Shown here: piece by piece, positions 23,331 through 29,664 of the stretch
How positions within the stretch are numbered: the stretch's first letter is position 1
How the letters are laid out: the number at the start of each line of letters is the position of its first letter
DNA from: a virus
Length of the DNA stretch: 29,664 nucleotides
Reading direction: 5' to 3' (one strand)
IMG/VR virus record: IMGVR_UViG_3300032893_001681
Location: 1 to 29,664 of that record
Translations under genes and position numbers: made by a program
The notes under the pieces: model-generated
Seen by the model: only the letters and a program-made list of their open reading frames with translations
Told to the model about the DNA's origin: nothing
Databases searched by the model: none

Positions 23331-23522
23331 ATGAAAGAATGTCCACTTTGCAGAAGAAGAACAACAATCGTTAAGGCTATCAGATGTGGTGAATGTGAGG
23401 GGATTGGATGGAAAGAAGACAAGAATGGGAAACGCACTATCAAGTGTAGGTGGTGTGAGAACGGATACTATGTCCTCTTGATAGCGTGTGATCGCTGTAG
23501 AGGACTAGGGTTCATCCACTAG
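23331..23522 (+). CDS. Small DnaJ-type zinc-finger protein
   Basis: A 63-residue protein with four Cys pairs: CPLC, CGECEGIGW, CRWCENGY and CDRCRGLGF. The Cys-x-x-Cys-x-G-x-G spacing matches the zinc-binding central domain of DnaJ chaperones, without the J domain. It probably binds two zincs. The ATG at 23331 is preceded by AAAGGAGATCAAA; an in-frame ATG at 23313 lacks a site. It stands alone on the plus strand with its own terminator. Confidence 0.75.
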   Translation: MKECPLCRRRTTIVKAIRCGECEGIGWKEDKNGKRTIKCRWCENGYYVLLIACDRCRGLGFIH

Positions 23523-23530
23523 TCCTCCCG

Positions 23531-23563
23531 GGAGATTGGGGAAATCCCCAATCTCCTTTTTTT
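23531..23563 (+). terminator. Strong Rho-independent terminator
   Basis: An 11-bp perfect stem GGAGATTGGGG/CCCCAATCTCC (23531-23541 and 23546-23556) with an AAAT loop and a run of seven T (23557-23563), directly after the zinc-finger gene. Confidence 0.95.
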
Positions 23564-23974
23564 GTTCGTCTCTCCATCAGACACGTTTTCCCCTCATCCC
23601 CACCCCTTGCCCCACCCCAGCGGCGCTCCGCGCCGCCCATGCTCCGCTCTCGCTACGCATGGCCCCACCCCGTTTAACGACTAAAAAGAAAGAGCAGACG
23701 CCCTTTAATTTTGAAACCAACGTCTGCTCAAGGAGATCAAAACTCCATGTCTCAGTGATTATACTCCGAATGCCATGATTGATCAAAGAAGAGCTTTGTC
23801 TGCTAGGCAATCATGGCTAGTGGTGAACAGATGAAAGAATAGCATAATATCCCTTTCTGGCGACCGCCTGCTTTAGCTGGCGGTACATGACTCTATGCTA
23901 ACACATCGCTCAACCACTGCACAGCCTGGGTACTGCTCTGCACATCTAGGCTGTGCAAGGACATGGGGCTCTAC
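23564..23974. other. Non-coding stretch with hairpins
   Basis: No convincing gene. A second C-rich tract (23575-23680) has hairpins CGGCGC/GCGCCG and a CCATG...CATGG pair. Beyond the terminator at 23684-23730 come two more structures: TAGCATA (23837) pairing with TATGCTA (23894-23900) around an inner ACCGCC/GGCGGT stem, and GCACAGCCT/AGGCTGTGC (23919-23927 and 23948-23956). A word AAGGAGATCAAAA, identical to the ribosome site of the zinc-finger gene, recurs at 23732-23744 without a gene behind it. Confidence 0.5.
23684..23730 (-). terminator. Terminator for the gene at 23975-24745
   Basis: GAGCAGACG (23693-23701) and CGTCTGCTC (23722-23730) form a perfect 9-bp stem. On the minus strand the stem is followed by TTTCTTTTTAG, so it would stop leftward transcripts, though its 20-nt loop is long. 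Confidence 0.65.
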
Positions 23975-24745
23975 CTAGGACTCTTCAGTGGGTGGGTCTG
24001 GCAGATAGCCTTTCCGACAGGGTGGAAGAATTGGAAAGTTAGTTCCGTCTATGTAATCATCGACCTCATCGTACTCCTTGGTCTCCCAGTACACAATGAC
24101 ATTGCGAGGGACGTCCATGAGACGGTCACCCTCATCCTTGTAGAACGCAGCTAAGTCCTCGTCTCCATTGATGAGGATGGCAGGATTTTTATTAAGGGAA
24201 AACATCCGAGCAAAGCAGTAAGCTCCGACTTCTTGACCTCTAATCTGAAAGTACTTTTTCGGTTTGTATGGCTCTTTAGCTTTTGCTGCGACCATGCCAG
24301 ATGGAGCATACTGGATAGTTCTCTTCACAGGGATTGCTGTAAGTAGTCCCTCATGCACAAGGATCGAAACCATCTCAGTGACATCATCAGGTGAAACCGT
24401 TCGATTCGGGTTACGTATCTCTCGCATGGTTGCACCTCGTCCCTTCTCCTCCCACCATCGCTCAACGAGCGACAAGATGCGCGTGCGTAGCTGCTCAGTA
24501 GGATTTTGTGGTACAGGAGCACTCGTCACTGGTGTAGTAGCAGATCGTTTTGCTTTGCTGTGTGTTCTCGATGATTGTCCAGGATAGCGACACCTTTCAA
24601 TGCTTGCCAAGAGATCAGTAGCTCTCTCCAAGCAATCAATGCTTGTTCGCAGATCTTCAGGGCTCTCCATGACTTGCAGCAAGGCAGGTCCTTGCACCAT
24701 TGCCAGAAGTTCCTGAGCAGTGTAGACTATTGATTGATCTTCCAT
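23975..24745 (-). CDS. Hypothetical protein with winged-helix-like domain
   Basis: A 256-residue protein. Start at the ATG at 24745 (MEDQSIVYTAQELLAMVQG) with AAAGGA eight bases upstream. Residues 1-60 are helical, followed by a Ser/Thr/Pro linker. Residues about 95-160 (LRTRILSLVERWWEEKGRGA and the following MREIR...VTEMVSILVHEGLLTAI) look like a winged helix; the C-terminal part is rich in Tyr and Asp (YWETKEYDEVDDYIDGTNF). The wHTH suggests a regulator or replication protein. It has its own promoter (24822-24851) and a terminator, so it is a single-gene unit. Confidence 0.65.
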   Translation of the reverse strand: MEDQSIVYTAQELLAMVQGPALLQVMESPEDLRTSIDCLERATDLLASIERCRYPGQSSRTHSKAKRSATTPVTSAPVPQNPTEQLRTRILSLVERWWEEKGRGATMREIRNPNRTVSPDDVTEMVSILVHEGLLTAIPVKRTIQYAPSGMVAAKAKEPYKPKKYFQIRGQEVGAYCFARMFSLNKNPAILINGDEDLAAFYKDEGDRLMDVPRNVIVYWETKEYDEVDDYIDGTNFPILPPCRKGYLPDPPTEES

Positions 24746-24821
24746 CAACGATCCTTTCGGGGCTCTCTGTGTGTAGCAGAGAGCTTCTTTGTTTGGTGCT
24801 GTGTGTGACACAGGCATGTCT

Positions 24822-24851
24822 ATAATACACAACTTTACACACTAACGTCAA
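24822..24851 (-). promoter_or_regulatory. Promoter for the gene at 23975-24745
   Basis: On the minus strand TTGACG (24851-24846), 18 bases and TATTAT (24827-24822), five of six matches in each box. The -35 is inside the GTCTTGAC element. Confidence 0.75.
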
Positions 24852-25709
24852 GACTTTGGGGCATGCAGAGGACCTTCAGAGAACCAGATTTGGCAGGATG
24901 AGACTGAAGCAAGGAAGCATTGATATTTGCTATCGTATGGCTTGCAGAGCAGGATGAAATGGGTTAATGCAGAAAGCGTTAGGGAGCAAGATGTAGTGAA
25001 GGGAAGTCCTGTTTCTATAACATATATGTGTGAGTGAGTATTCGTGTTTTCATAGCAGATGGCTAGATACACACACAGATAAAATCTATCTTACTACTAC
25101 CCAATCAATATACTAACATAATAACAATATATAATAATAATGTCCATACAAGTATAGTTTACATGCGTATATAGATTAAGTGTGTAAAGCTATGTGTGTT
25201 ATTGTATATACGCAAATACTCACTCACACATATATGTTATCGGGAATAGGACTACAACTACACCAATAGCCTCTCATCCCGCTCTGCAAGCCACCTCAAT
25301 GCCATTTCCTTGATTTCTACGGTTTCTCCACCACAGCCCTACTCTGAGCACCCTGCCTACATTGCACCCTGAGCCTGCTCTGCAAGCGCGTTGAGTGGCA
25401 GTGGGCTGCGTTGAATTTTTCAGGGAGAGTCCGAGTTTTGGCGGCGGGATCGCTGATTCGTTGCATATAGTCATTGAATCTGGCCCTGCAAAAGCGGGTT
25501 TGGCACTCGCCGATCTGTGTAGACAATATAGAAACAACGCCGATTTTTTCTATGATGGCCAAGGCAAAGGACACGGGGCTACTACACCTTGCCTTTCTCT
25601 GCCTTCCCCGAAGTCTCAACGACATCTCTGCTACCTGCATTGCCAAGCGGGGAGATGCTGTGTTAGCATTGGAGGATAATCATGTCAAGACATAGGAGAT
25701 GATAAAGCT
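24852..25709. other. Non-coding intergenic hub
   Basis: An 850-base gap holding no convincing gene. It contains the quasi-palindrome (see 24938-25293), a third CTTGCAGAGC word at 25374-25387 in reverse orientation, and a GTCTTGAC copy at 25691-25684 facing left. A plus-strand frame at 25555-25695 (MAKAKDTGLLHLAFLCLPRS) has no ribosome site. A weak plus-strand promoter, TTGGCA (25500) with GACAAT 16 bases on, may serve the rightward operon. Confidence 0.4.
24938..25293. repeat. AT-rich quasi-palindrome, candidate replication or control site
   Basis: Nested inverted repeats share one centre near 25128. Core arms of 26 perfect bases, ATAACATATATGTGTGAGTG onward, lie at 25017-25042 and 25215-25240. 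AGTCCT words flank them. Outer arms TGGCTTGCAGAGCAGGATGA (24938-24957) and 25274-25293 match at 19 of 20. Inside, TGCGTATATA/TATATACGCA (25164-25173 and 25205-25214) adds another stem, and the 172-base centre is very AT-rich. No target-site duplication is seen. Confidence 0.7.
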
Positions 25710-25940
25710 ATGTATGAAGGGAATGCCCTTTCACTGTTCTCTACACCGAGTTGCGTTGTTTCTCCCCGAGGTGCTCACAAGTTCCACATCACATTTGCAG
25801 AAGACATTAGTACAGTATTTCGTTGCTGTGAGGTCTGTGGAAAGACATCGAGACTACGCTGTACAATCAGTGATACATGGGAAGATATCAATGAGCCTGC
25901 ACAGAAGGATTGCAAAGGTGAAATACACCAAAACCTCTAG
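25710..25940 (+). CDS. Hypothetical Cys-containing protein, start of rightward operon
   Basis: A 76-residue protein with CCEVCGKTSRLRC near its centre, possibly a single zinc site, and an acidic C-terminus. ATG at 25710 with AGGAGA eleven bases upstream. The longer frame 25699-26136 in another register covers the same bases but its true gene probably begins later. No family recognised. Confidence 0.55.
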   Translation: MYEGNALSLFSTPSCVVSPRGAHKFHITFAEDISTVFRCCEVCGKTSRLRCTISDTWEDINEPAQKDCKGEIHQNL

Positions 25941-26136
25941 CTACGAGAAGACCTACACCAAAACGTACAACCCTTACCTGTATTATCATCAATTACTCGA
26001 TGATAGCAAAGATATTGTCAATGCATCAATGATTGCAGAGGAAATCGGGGAACACGTCAAGGAGCAAATAGGGCAATCTATGATGCATGACAGAGAAGTA
26101 TCATTGACAATCACAGTAACCATTGAGGAGAACTAA
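25919..26136 (+). CDS. Hypothetical protein, paralogue of next gene
   Basis: Start placed at the GTG at 25919, eight bases after AAGGA, because the N-terminus VKYTKTSSYEKTYTKTYNPY then aligns with MKQTRTLTFEKTYDPAEEQC of the following gene. The 72-residue product has a beta N-terminus, a helix (IAEEIGEHVKEQIGQSM) and a C-terminal strand (VSLTITVTIEEN). The alternating pattern suggests a small alpha/beta fold. Function unknown. Confidence 0.65.
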
Positions 26137-26139
26137 CCC

Positions 26140-26328
26140 ATGAAACAAACGCGTACATTGACATTCGAGAAGACCTACGACCCCGCAGAGGAGCAGTGCA
26201 AATTCACTGACCAAGGCAGTGAGACGACGCCGGAAGAGATTGCAGAGAAGATCCTTGCATATCTCAAGGGCATGGAAGACAATCACAGTAATGCAAAGAT
26301 TTCGGTGAGTTTCAGGGAAGAGGTGTAG
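26140..26328 (+). CDS. Hypothetical protein, paralogue of previous gene
   Basis: A 62-residue protein starting 4 bases after the previous stop, with GAGGAG before the ATG. Same order as its neighbour: strand with FEKTYD, acidic loop, helix EEIAEKILAYLKGME, final strand AKISVSFREEV. It is a tandem duplicate of 25919-26136 that has diverged. Function unknown. Confidence 0.65.
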   Translation: MKQTRTLTFEKTYDPAEEQCKFTDQGSETTPEEIAEKILAYLKGMEDNHSNAKISVSFREEV

Positions 26329-26331
26329 TAG

Positions 26332-26583
26332 GTGATCAAGAAAGTCAAGGGAGCTATCTCCCTGCCAAGCGGTGAATTGTTCCTGGGTGGGGACATTGAG
26401 ATCGATGAACAGCCAGAGCCACTCGATGAAGAGTTCTTGGCAGAGCAGACACGGGTCTTCAACGAGATCATCAAGAGGTTTCAGATCCCTACGCAAATTG
26501 TCGTCTCACTCGATGGCTCGTATATCCCAACGGGACCCGTTGTCGAGTCAACACTAGCAGAGAAAGTCAGGGAAAAGCAGTGA
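26332..26583 (+). CDS. Hypothetical small protein
   Basis: An 83-residue protein from a GTG at 26332. It has a beta start (AISLPSGELFLGGDIEIDE), an acidic stretch, a helix (LAEQTRVFNEIIKRFQIP) and a closing strand. The next gene's GTG overlaps its stop (GTGA). No family recognised. Confidence 0.55.
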   Translation: MIKKVKGAISLPSGELFLGGDIEIDEQPEPLDEEFLAEQTRVFNEIIKRFQIPTQIVVSLDGSYIPTGPVVESTLAEKVREKQ

Positions 26584-27695
26584 ACCTCAAAGACATCTTA
26601 GACCTCGAAGAGATCAAAGATACACAGCTTGCAAAGTGGCTGCGTTGGTGGATCACTGAACGCATGGAGAGGAAGATTGAGGATGTGATGTGGTGGAATG
26701 TGAAAGAGCACCCGCCGCTCATTGGAAGCACAGAGCACATTGAACTTTTCGCGTGCTTCAAGGATGGGACACCGTTTGCCATGATCTTCAAGAAAGAGGA
26801 GCTGCGAGAAAAGGTCAAGGCGGCATGTGATGTTGATGATGGCAAGGAATGCGCAGATGCATCAATCATGATCCCTGTTCATGGCTGGATATGGCATAAT
26901 TTCAAATGGACATACACAAAGCGAAACAAAGGCAAAAAAGATGATGCTCTTATAGAAGTCGTGCACGATTGGGCTTGCCGTGCAATGCAATACTATATCC
27001 ACTGTAACATGGAAGATCCATGGACGCTCGTTGAGGCCTACGAAATAGCCTTGAGTTGCCCTGACATTCAGCTCAAAGAGTGCGATGTCAATCAGGGTGC
27101 CCCAAGGACCTGGGCGATCTCGACACCTCATAAACCTGATGTCTATGCAGAGGGAATCAATGAGCTTTATCGCAAGCTTCGAGAGGCAAGGGAATACTGT
27201 GCAATACTCAAGAAAGAGCCCCGCAAACAACGAACTGCCAAGGAAGTCATTGATGAGGTCTATGCCATCGCCAAGGAATGCCCTGCTATGCGTATCAACA
27301 AGTACACTATTCCAGGATACGAAGGGTCATCACCCGCCTGGATCGTTGACCTTGCAAACGGCGACTACACTGCTGAAGCACGGGGAGCAGAGGCTTTGCT
27401 CAAGGAAGTCAAAGCAGCCAAGGAGTACTGGGAAGCATCACAGAAGAAGCTCAAGGGACACCAAGCTACCCGTGAGGCCATGGAGAAGGCAAAGAGCAGC
27501 GATGGAGAGGTCATTCGAGTAGACGGACTGGACCATGAGACCAAGGAACTCTTGTTGCATTTCATCGAGAGCCTTACAATCAAAGATGCCTCTGATATCC
27601 TCGCTAGAGAATACCCCTGCTCCGTCTGGGACGAGCTGTACTTCATCAGGGAGAAGCTGAGAAAGAGCATTGCAGAGCCAAGGAGGAAGCGATGA
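26580..27695 (+). CDS. Large hypothetical protein of the rightward operon
   Basis: A 371-residue protein starting at GTG 26580 in a GTGA overlap. It is helical with several Trp-rich segments (LAKWLRWWITERMERKIEDV; MIPVHGWIWHNFKWTYTKR). An internal repeat is visible: AYEIALSCPDIQLKECDV and VYAIAKECPAMRINKYTI occur 90 residues apart, each followed by a PRTWAIS or SPAWIVD strand and a helix beginning GINELYRKLREAREY or GAEALLKEVKAAKEY. So residues 150-210 and 242-300 are a tandem domain duplication. Function not recognised. Confidence 0.7.
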   Translation: MNLKDILDLEEIKDTQLAKWLRWWITERMERKIEDVMWWNVKEHPPLIGSTEHIELFACFKDGTPFAMIFKKEELREKVKAACDVDDGKECADASIMIPVHGWIWHNFKWTYTKRNKGKKDDALIEVVHDWACRAMQYYIHCNMEDPWTLVEAYEIALSCPDIQLKECDVNQGAPRTWAISTPHKPDVYAEGINELYRKLREAREYCAILKKEPRKQRTAKEVIDEVYAIAKECPAMRINKYTIPGYEGSSPAWIVDLANGDYTAEARGAEALLKEVKAAKEYWEASQKKLKGHQATREAMEKAKSSDGEVIRVDGLDHETKELLLHFIESLTIKDASDILAREYPCSVWDELYFIREKLRKSIAEPRRKR

Positions 27696-27997
27696 GCAAT
27701 CTGATTACCATAGCCATCTTCGTACTCATCGGCCTCATGGCCCGCTACGCAAACGATGAGATTGGGGGCTACGTTGAACCAGACCTTGAGGATGCTTTTC
27801 CTCTGGGCGGGAGTCACGTTATTTCTGGAGGAAAGCTTCTCAAAGAGCCTGCCGTGGGATACACAACGAGAGAATGCGCTGAAGCCCTTGCTCTCATGGC
27901 AAGCTCAGGAACTGGCTCAGGCAACACAGGGAAAAGCGATGATATCTATGACGAGCCCCAAGCAATGTACCCGATGGAGATGAGAAATGAGGGATAA
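27692..27997 (+). CDS. Small membrane-anchored protein
   Basis: A 101-residue protein. Residues 3-18 (NLITIAIFVLIGLMARYA) form a membrane helix or uncleaved signal anchor. The remainder is soluble and acidic (YVEPDLEDAFPLGG, SDDIYDEPQAMYPMEM). ATGA overlap with the upstream gene. No family recognised; a lysis-related role is a guess. Confidence 0.6.
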   Translation: MSNLITIAIFVLIGLMARYANDEIGGYVEPDLEDAFPLGGSHVISGGKLLKEPAVGYTTRECAEALALMASSGTGSGNTGKSDDIYDEPQAMYPMEMRNEG

Positions 27998-28274
27998 AGA
28001 CATATTTTTGCGCAAGATAGCAGATGGGAAGCTGCTTATGCGCAAATCAACCATGACAGGCAATGCAACCTGTGACTACTGCCATGCAGAGCAGCGAGCG
28101 CCACGGGGTGCACTGGATACTCTGCCATACAAGGAATGGTGCGTGGTTGTCGCGGCAAGATCATTCTTTCCTGGCTTTGTGCCGTCTCCCTATCCCACCA
28201 CAACTGAGGAGACACGTTACTATAACGATGAGTGCAAGCCGCAATTTGCATGGTTTGAGCAGGGGGAGGATTAA
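27987..28274 (+). CDS. Hypothetical protein with CDYCH motif
   Basis: A 95-residue protein. It has MTGNATCDYCHAEQRAPRG, a possible half zinc site, and a conserved-looking aromatic C-terminus (NDECKPQFAWFEQ). ATG at 27987 with GGAGATGAG upstream, overlapping the previous gene by 11 bases. No family recognised. Confidence 0.6.
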   Translation: MRDKDIFLRKIADGKLLMRKSTMTGNATCDYCHAEQRAPRGALDTLPYKEWCVVVAARSFFPGFVPSPYPTTTEETRYYNDECKPQFAWFEQGED

Positions 28275-28750
28275 TGGCCAACACAATCATCTGGCACTGC
28301 CTACCCGGGGAATCCGAGGAAGACCGCATTGATCGACTCAACAAGGAATTGCTCCGCATATTCTTTGATGGCAAGGACGTGTGCCCTGAACGCTTTGTGC
28401 TGGGAGACGATCAAAGTTCTGTCTGCATGATCTGTGGCATGGATGGTGGTTATTGGGGTCCGCTTGAGCACAGCACCCCGCATTTCATGGAAAGCCTGGA
28501 TGCCATGCAACTCATTGTCGAGTCAGGGAAGTTCGCAGAGGTCAGGGAAGAGTTCTTTCACTGGCTTGCATCAGAGGGGAAACCTGCGTATGAGTGTACC
28601 ATCATACTCTACAATAGAAGCCCAAGGGATAAGATATATTTTAAGCAAGTGGGCAATAGTAGGCAAGAAGCATTCTACTTAGCTGTATTGGCTTCACAGG
28701 GCTGTACTGTGATCAAGGATGAGAACAATGAGCACAACGAAATACACTGA
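28274..28750 (+). CDS. Hypothetical protein with CxxCG motif
   Basis: A 158-residue protein with VCMICGMDGGYWGPLEHSTP (about 50-69) and MANTIIWHCLPGESEEDRID at the start. The two Cys are three apart as in a zinc knuckle, with no second pair close by. The C-terminal part includes YECTIILYNRSPRDKIYF and EAFYLAVLASQG. It starts in a TAATG overlap. No family recognised. Confidence 0.6.
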   Translation: MANTIIWHCLPGESEEDRIDRLNKELLRIFFDGKDVCPERFVLGDDQSSVCMICGMDGGYWGPLEHSTPHFMESLDAMQLIVESGKFAEVREEFFHWLASEGKPAYECTIILYNRSPRDKIYFKQVGNSRQEAFYLAVLASQGCTVIKDENNEHNEIH

Positions 28751-28907
28751 CAGAACACAGCTTTCTCCGAGAGAAGCAGAGATAGACGCACTGAAGTCTC
28801 AGGGACTGAGCAAAGAGCAAATCGCTAGTAGGCTCTGTATTTCAGAGAAGACCGTGGGACATCACATCTGGAGCATCAATTCACGTAGAGGCAGAGAAAA
28901 GCAGTGA
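28728..28907 (+). CDS. LuxR-type (GerE) HTH mini-protein
   Basis: A 59-residue protein consisting almost only of a LuxR/GerE helix-turn-helix: LSPREAEIDALKSQGLSKEQ then IASRLCISEKTVGHHIWSI. These match the family pattern LTpRE.EvL.L...G.s..eIA..L.iS..TV..H...I. No receiver or autoinducer domain is present. Start at ATG 28728, eight bases after AAGGA. It overlaps the previous gene. It could regulate the late or lysis genes of this operon. Confidence 0.8.
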   Translation: MSTTKYTDRTQLSPREAEIDALKSQGLSKEQIASRLCISEKTVGHHIWSINSRRGREKQ

Positions 28908-29082
28908 CTGAACCTATCGCACACGAATACGCTTGGTATATGAGTTCGATGTGATGCAAGATACTCTGGATTTTTGCATTGAGACAGTCTTTGAACACAT
29001 AGAGAGCTTTGACAGTGTACGACTTGTTAAAAGACATGCCAAGATCGTTGAAGTGAAAGAGGAGGAAAATGTTGAACATTAA
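28904..29082 (+). pseudogene. Short gene, possibly frameshifted
   Basis: A short frame (ATG 28954 to stop 29082, 42 residues, MQDTLDFCIETVFEHIESFD) has no ribosome site. Its frame is open upstream to 28912 with a strand-like RIRLVYEFDV. A GTG at 28904 that overlaps the previous stop starts another frame (TEPIAHEYAW) that stops at once (28954 region). Joining the two by a one-base shift near 28930 gives a small alpha/beta protein of about 58 residues. Confidence 0.4.
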
Positions 29083-29398
29083 ATTCCTGCTAGAAACCTT
29101 TCACAGAGGCGCAGTGCCCACCACAGTAGACGGTGAAATCCTTGCAGAGTTCGCTAAAGACCCTGAGTTTGTACAAACTCAGCTGTATTCGCATGCGGGG
29201 GACCCAATACGAGTCAGGGTAAGCCTGGACTTACCCGTGACATACACCACGACCATCGTCGACGCCGATGAGATGCCAGTGAGAGCTTTGCCGGAGCCTC
29301 CGCGTGCGTTGCCAAGTCCTGCATTGCCAGCCCTTGAGTTCGACCCAGGCGACTACGGATGCTTCTATGATGACGAGGAGGACTGGAAGGACGGATAA
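29069..29398 (+). CDS. Hypothetical protein with Pro-rich linker
   Basis: A 109-residue protein. ATG at 29069 is preceded by GAGGAGG. Residues 1-60 look alpha/beta (IKFLLETFHRGAVPTTVDGE; VSLDLPVTYTTTIV). A Pro/Ala/Leu linker (LPEPPRALPSPALPALEFDP) leads to an acidic end (YDDEEDWKDG). No family recognised. The next gene starts inside its 3' end. Confidence 0.6.
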   Translation: MLNIKFLLETFHRGAVPTTVDGEILAEFAKDPEFVQTQLYSHAGDPIRVRVSLDLPVTYTTTIVDADEMPVRALPEPPRALPSPALPALEFDPGDYGCFYDDEEDWKDG

Positions 29399-29664
29399 GA
29401 GACTTCTCATTGTTATTTCGCTGCTTGTACTGTTTTTCACAAGCTGTAAGGAGGCTAACCACGTGAATACACAATCCCCAAAAATCCAGGCATGGATATT
29501 TCCATCGGACAAGACTTGTGATGCAACCAGCGACATCACTGATCCCACAAGACACTATGACGCGCTAAAGCCACAATATTATGCATTGCAGGATGATGGA
29601 ACACTTCAACAATTAACATCGGGGTGCAATGCGTATAGTGCGGCTAATATAGCACTAGTGAAGC
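29367..29664 (+). CDS. Partial secreted lipoprotein, GH18-like
   Basis: Truncated at the right edge. From ATG 29367 it starts with a basic n-region (TRRTGRTDKR), a hydrophobic helix (LLIVISLLVLFFTS) and Cys27, a lipobox-like FTSC. Then come IQAWIFPSDKTCDATSD, HYDALKPQYYALQDDGTLQQ and NAYSAANIALV, a pattern I associate with GH18-type glycosidases of phages and CPR bacteria. A GTG at 29463, six bases after AGGAGG, could begin a shorter form without signal. GH18 assignment is tentative. Confidence 0.6.
   Translation, partial: MMTRRTGRTDKRLLIVISLLVLFFTSCKEANHVNTQSPKIQAWIFPSDKTCDATSDITDPTRHYDALKPQYYALQDDGTLQQLTSGCNAYSAANIALVK

Noticed and set aside
23536-23778. Frame across the C-rich tract
   Set aside because: Composition-driven (Pro/Arg/Thr-rich), with no ribosome site, overlapping hairpins and the terminator of the zinc-finger gene.
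25017-25240. Miniature inverted-repeat transposon
   Set aside because: Arms are 26 bp perfect, but no target-site duplication is seen and outer inverted arms continue beyond the supposed ends, which points to a larger palindrome.
25395-25695. Two overlapping plus-strand frames of 73-94 residues
   Set aside because: Neither has a ribosome site; they cover one another and look like open frames by chance. The ending LPRSLNDISATCIAKRGDAV faintly resembles text at 20757-20830, too weak to call.
1-29664. CRISPR arrays, tRNA or rRNA genes, integrase
   Set aside because: No regularly spaced repeats, no T-arm/anticodon-like fold and no recombinase motif seen by eye; a tRNAscan or Infernal run would settle it.

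Overview
The window is a stretch of a tailed double-stranded DNA phage or prophage of the HK97-like head lineage. The evidence is a terminase small and large subunit, a portal protein, a fused prohead protease/scaffold, a major capsid protein and small virion genes, all on the minus strand in canonical packaging-to-head order (read right to left). Shine-Dalgarno sites (GGAGG type), ATG/GTG/TTG starts and normal use of all three stop codons point to a bacterial host on the standard code. The host cannot be named from sequence alone. No tRNA, rRNA, CRISPR array, integrase or replication initiator was found.

Layout. 1-5567 (minus): virion genes, major capsid gene and protease/scaffold. The capsid gene is split by a 273-nt ORF-less group I intron whose conserved core can be read in full. 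5571-11713 (minus): an island of about seventeen small genes, mostly joined by 4-nt ATGA overlaps, lying between protease and portal. They include a DUF1003-like membrane protein, a 50-residue membrane peptide and a pair of Cys-rich paralogues. Several genes share short N- or C-terminal cassettes, a sign of shuffling by short repeats. 11710-16253 (minus): portal, a small gene, large terminase, small terminase. 16260-18062 (minus): terminator, a DNA-binding protein, a 59-residue MazG-like fragment and a GIY-YIG homing endonuclease that overlaps that fragment. 18063-18406: divergent control region with a duplicated operator-like repeat, and a lone plus-strand XRE repressor-like gene. 18384-20656 and 21128-23003 (minus): small accessory genes, one apparently frameshifted just downstream of a near-consensus promoter.

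23004-25709 is a mostly non-coding hub. It holds C-rich hairpin-laden tracts, a small plus-strand zinc-finger gene with a textbook terminator, a minus-strand gene with its own promoter and terminator, and a 350-bp AT-rich quasi-palindrome that could be a replication origin or control locus. 25710-29664 (plus) is a rightward operon of small genes, mostly of unknown function. It includes a LuxR-type HTH peptide and ends in the start of a probable secreted GH18-like (lysis?) protein.

The genes fit two divergent transcription units around the 23-25.7 kb hub: a leftward packaging and head module and a rightward accessory/lysis module. A repeated element (GTCTTGAC read leftward, six copies in one orientation) supplies the -35 box of three good leftward promoters, which suggests co-regulation.
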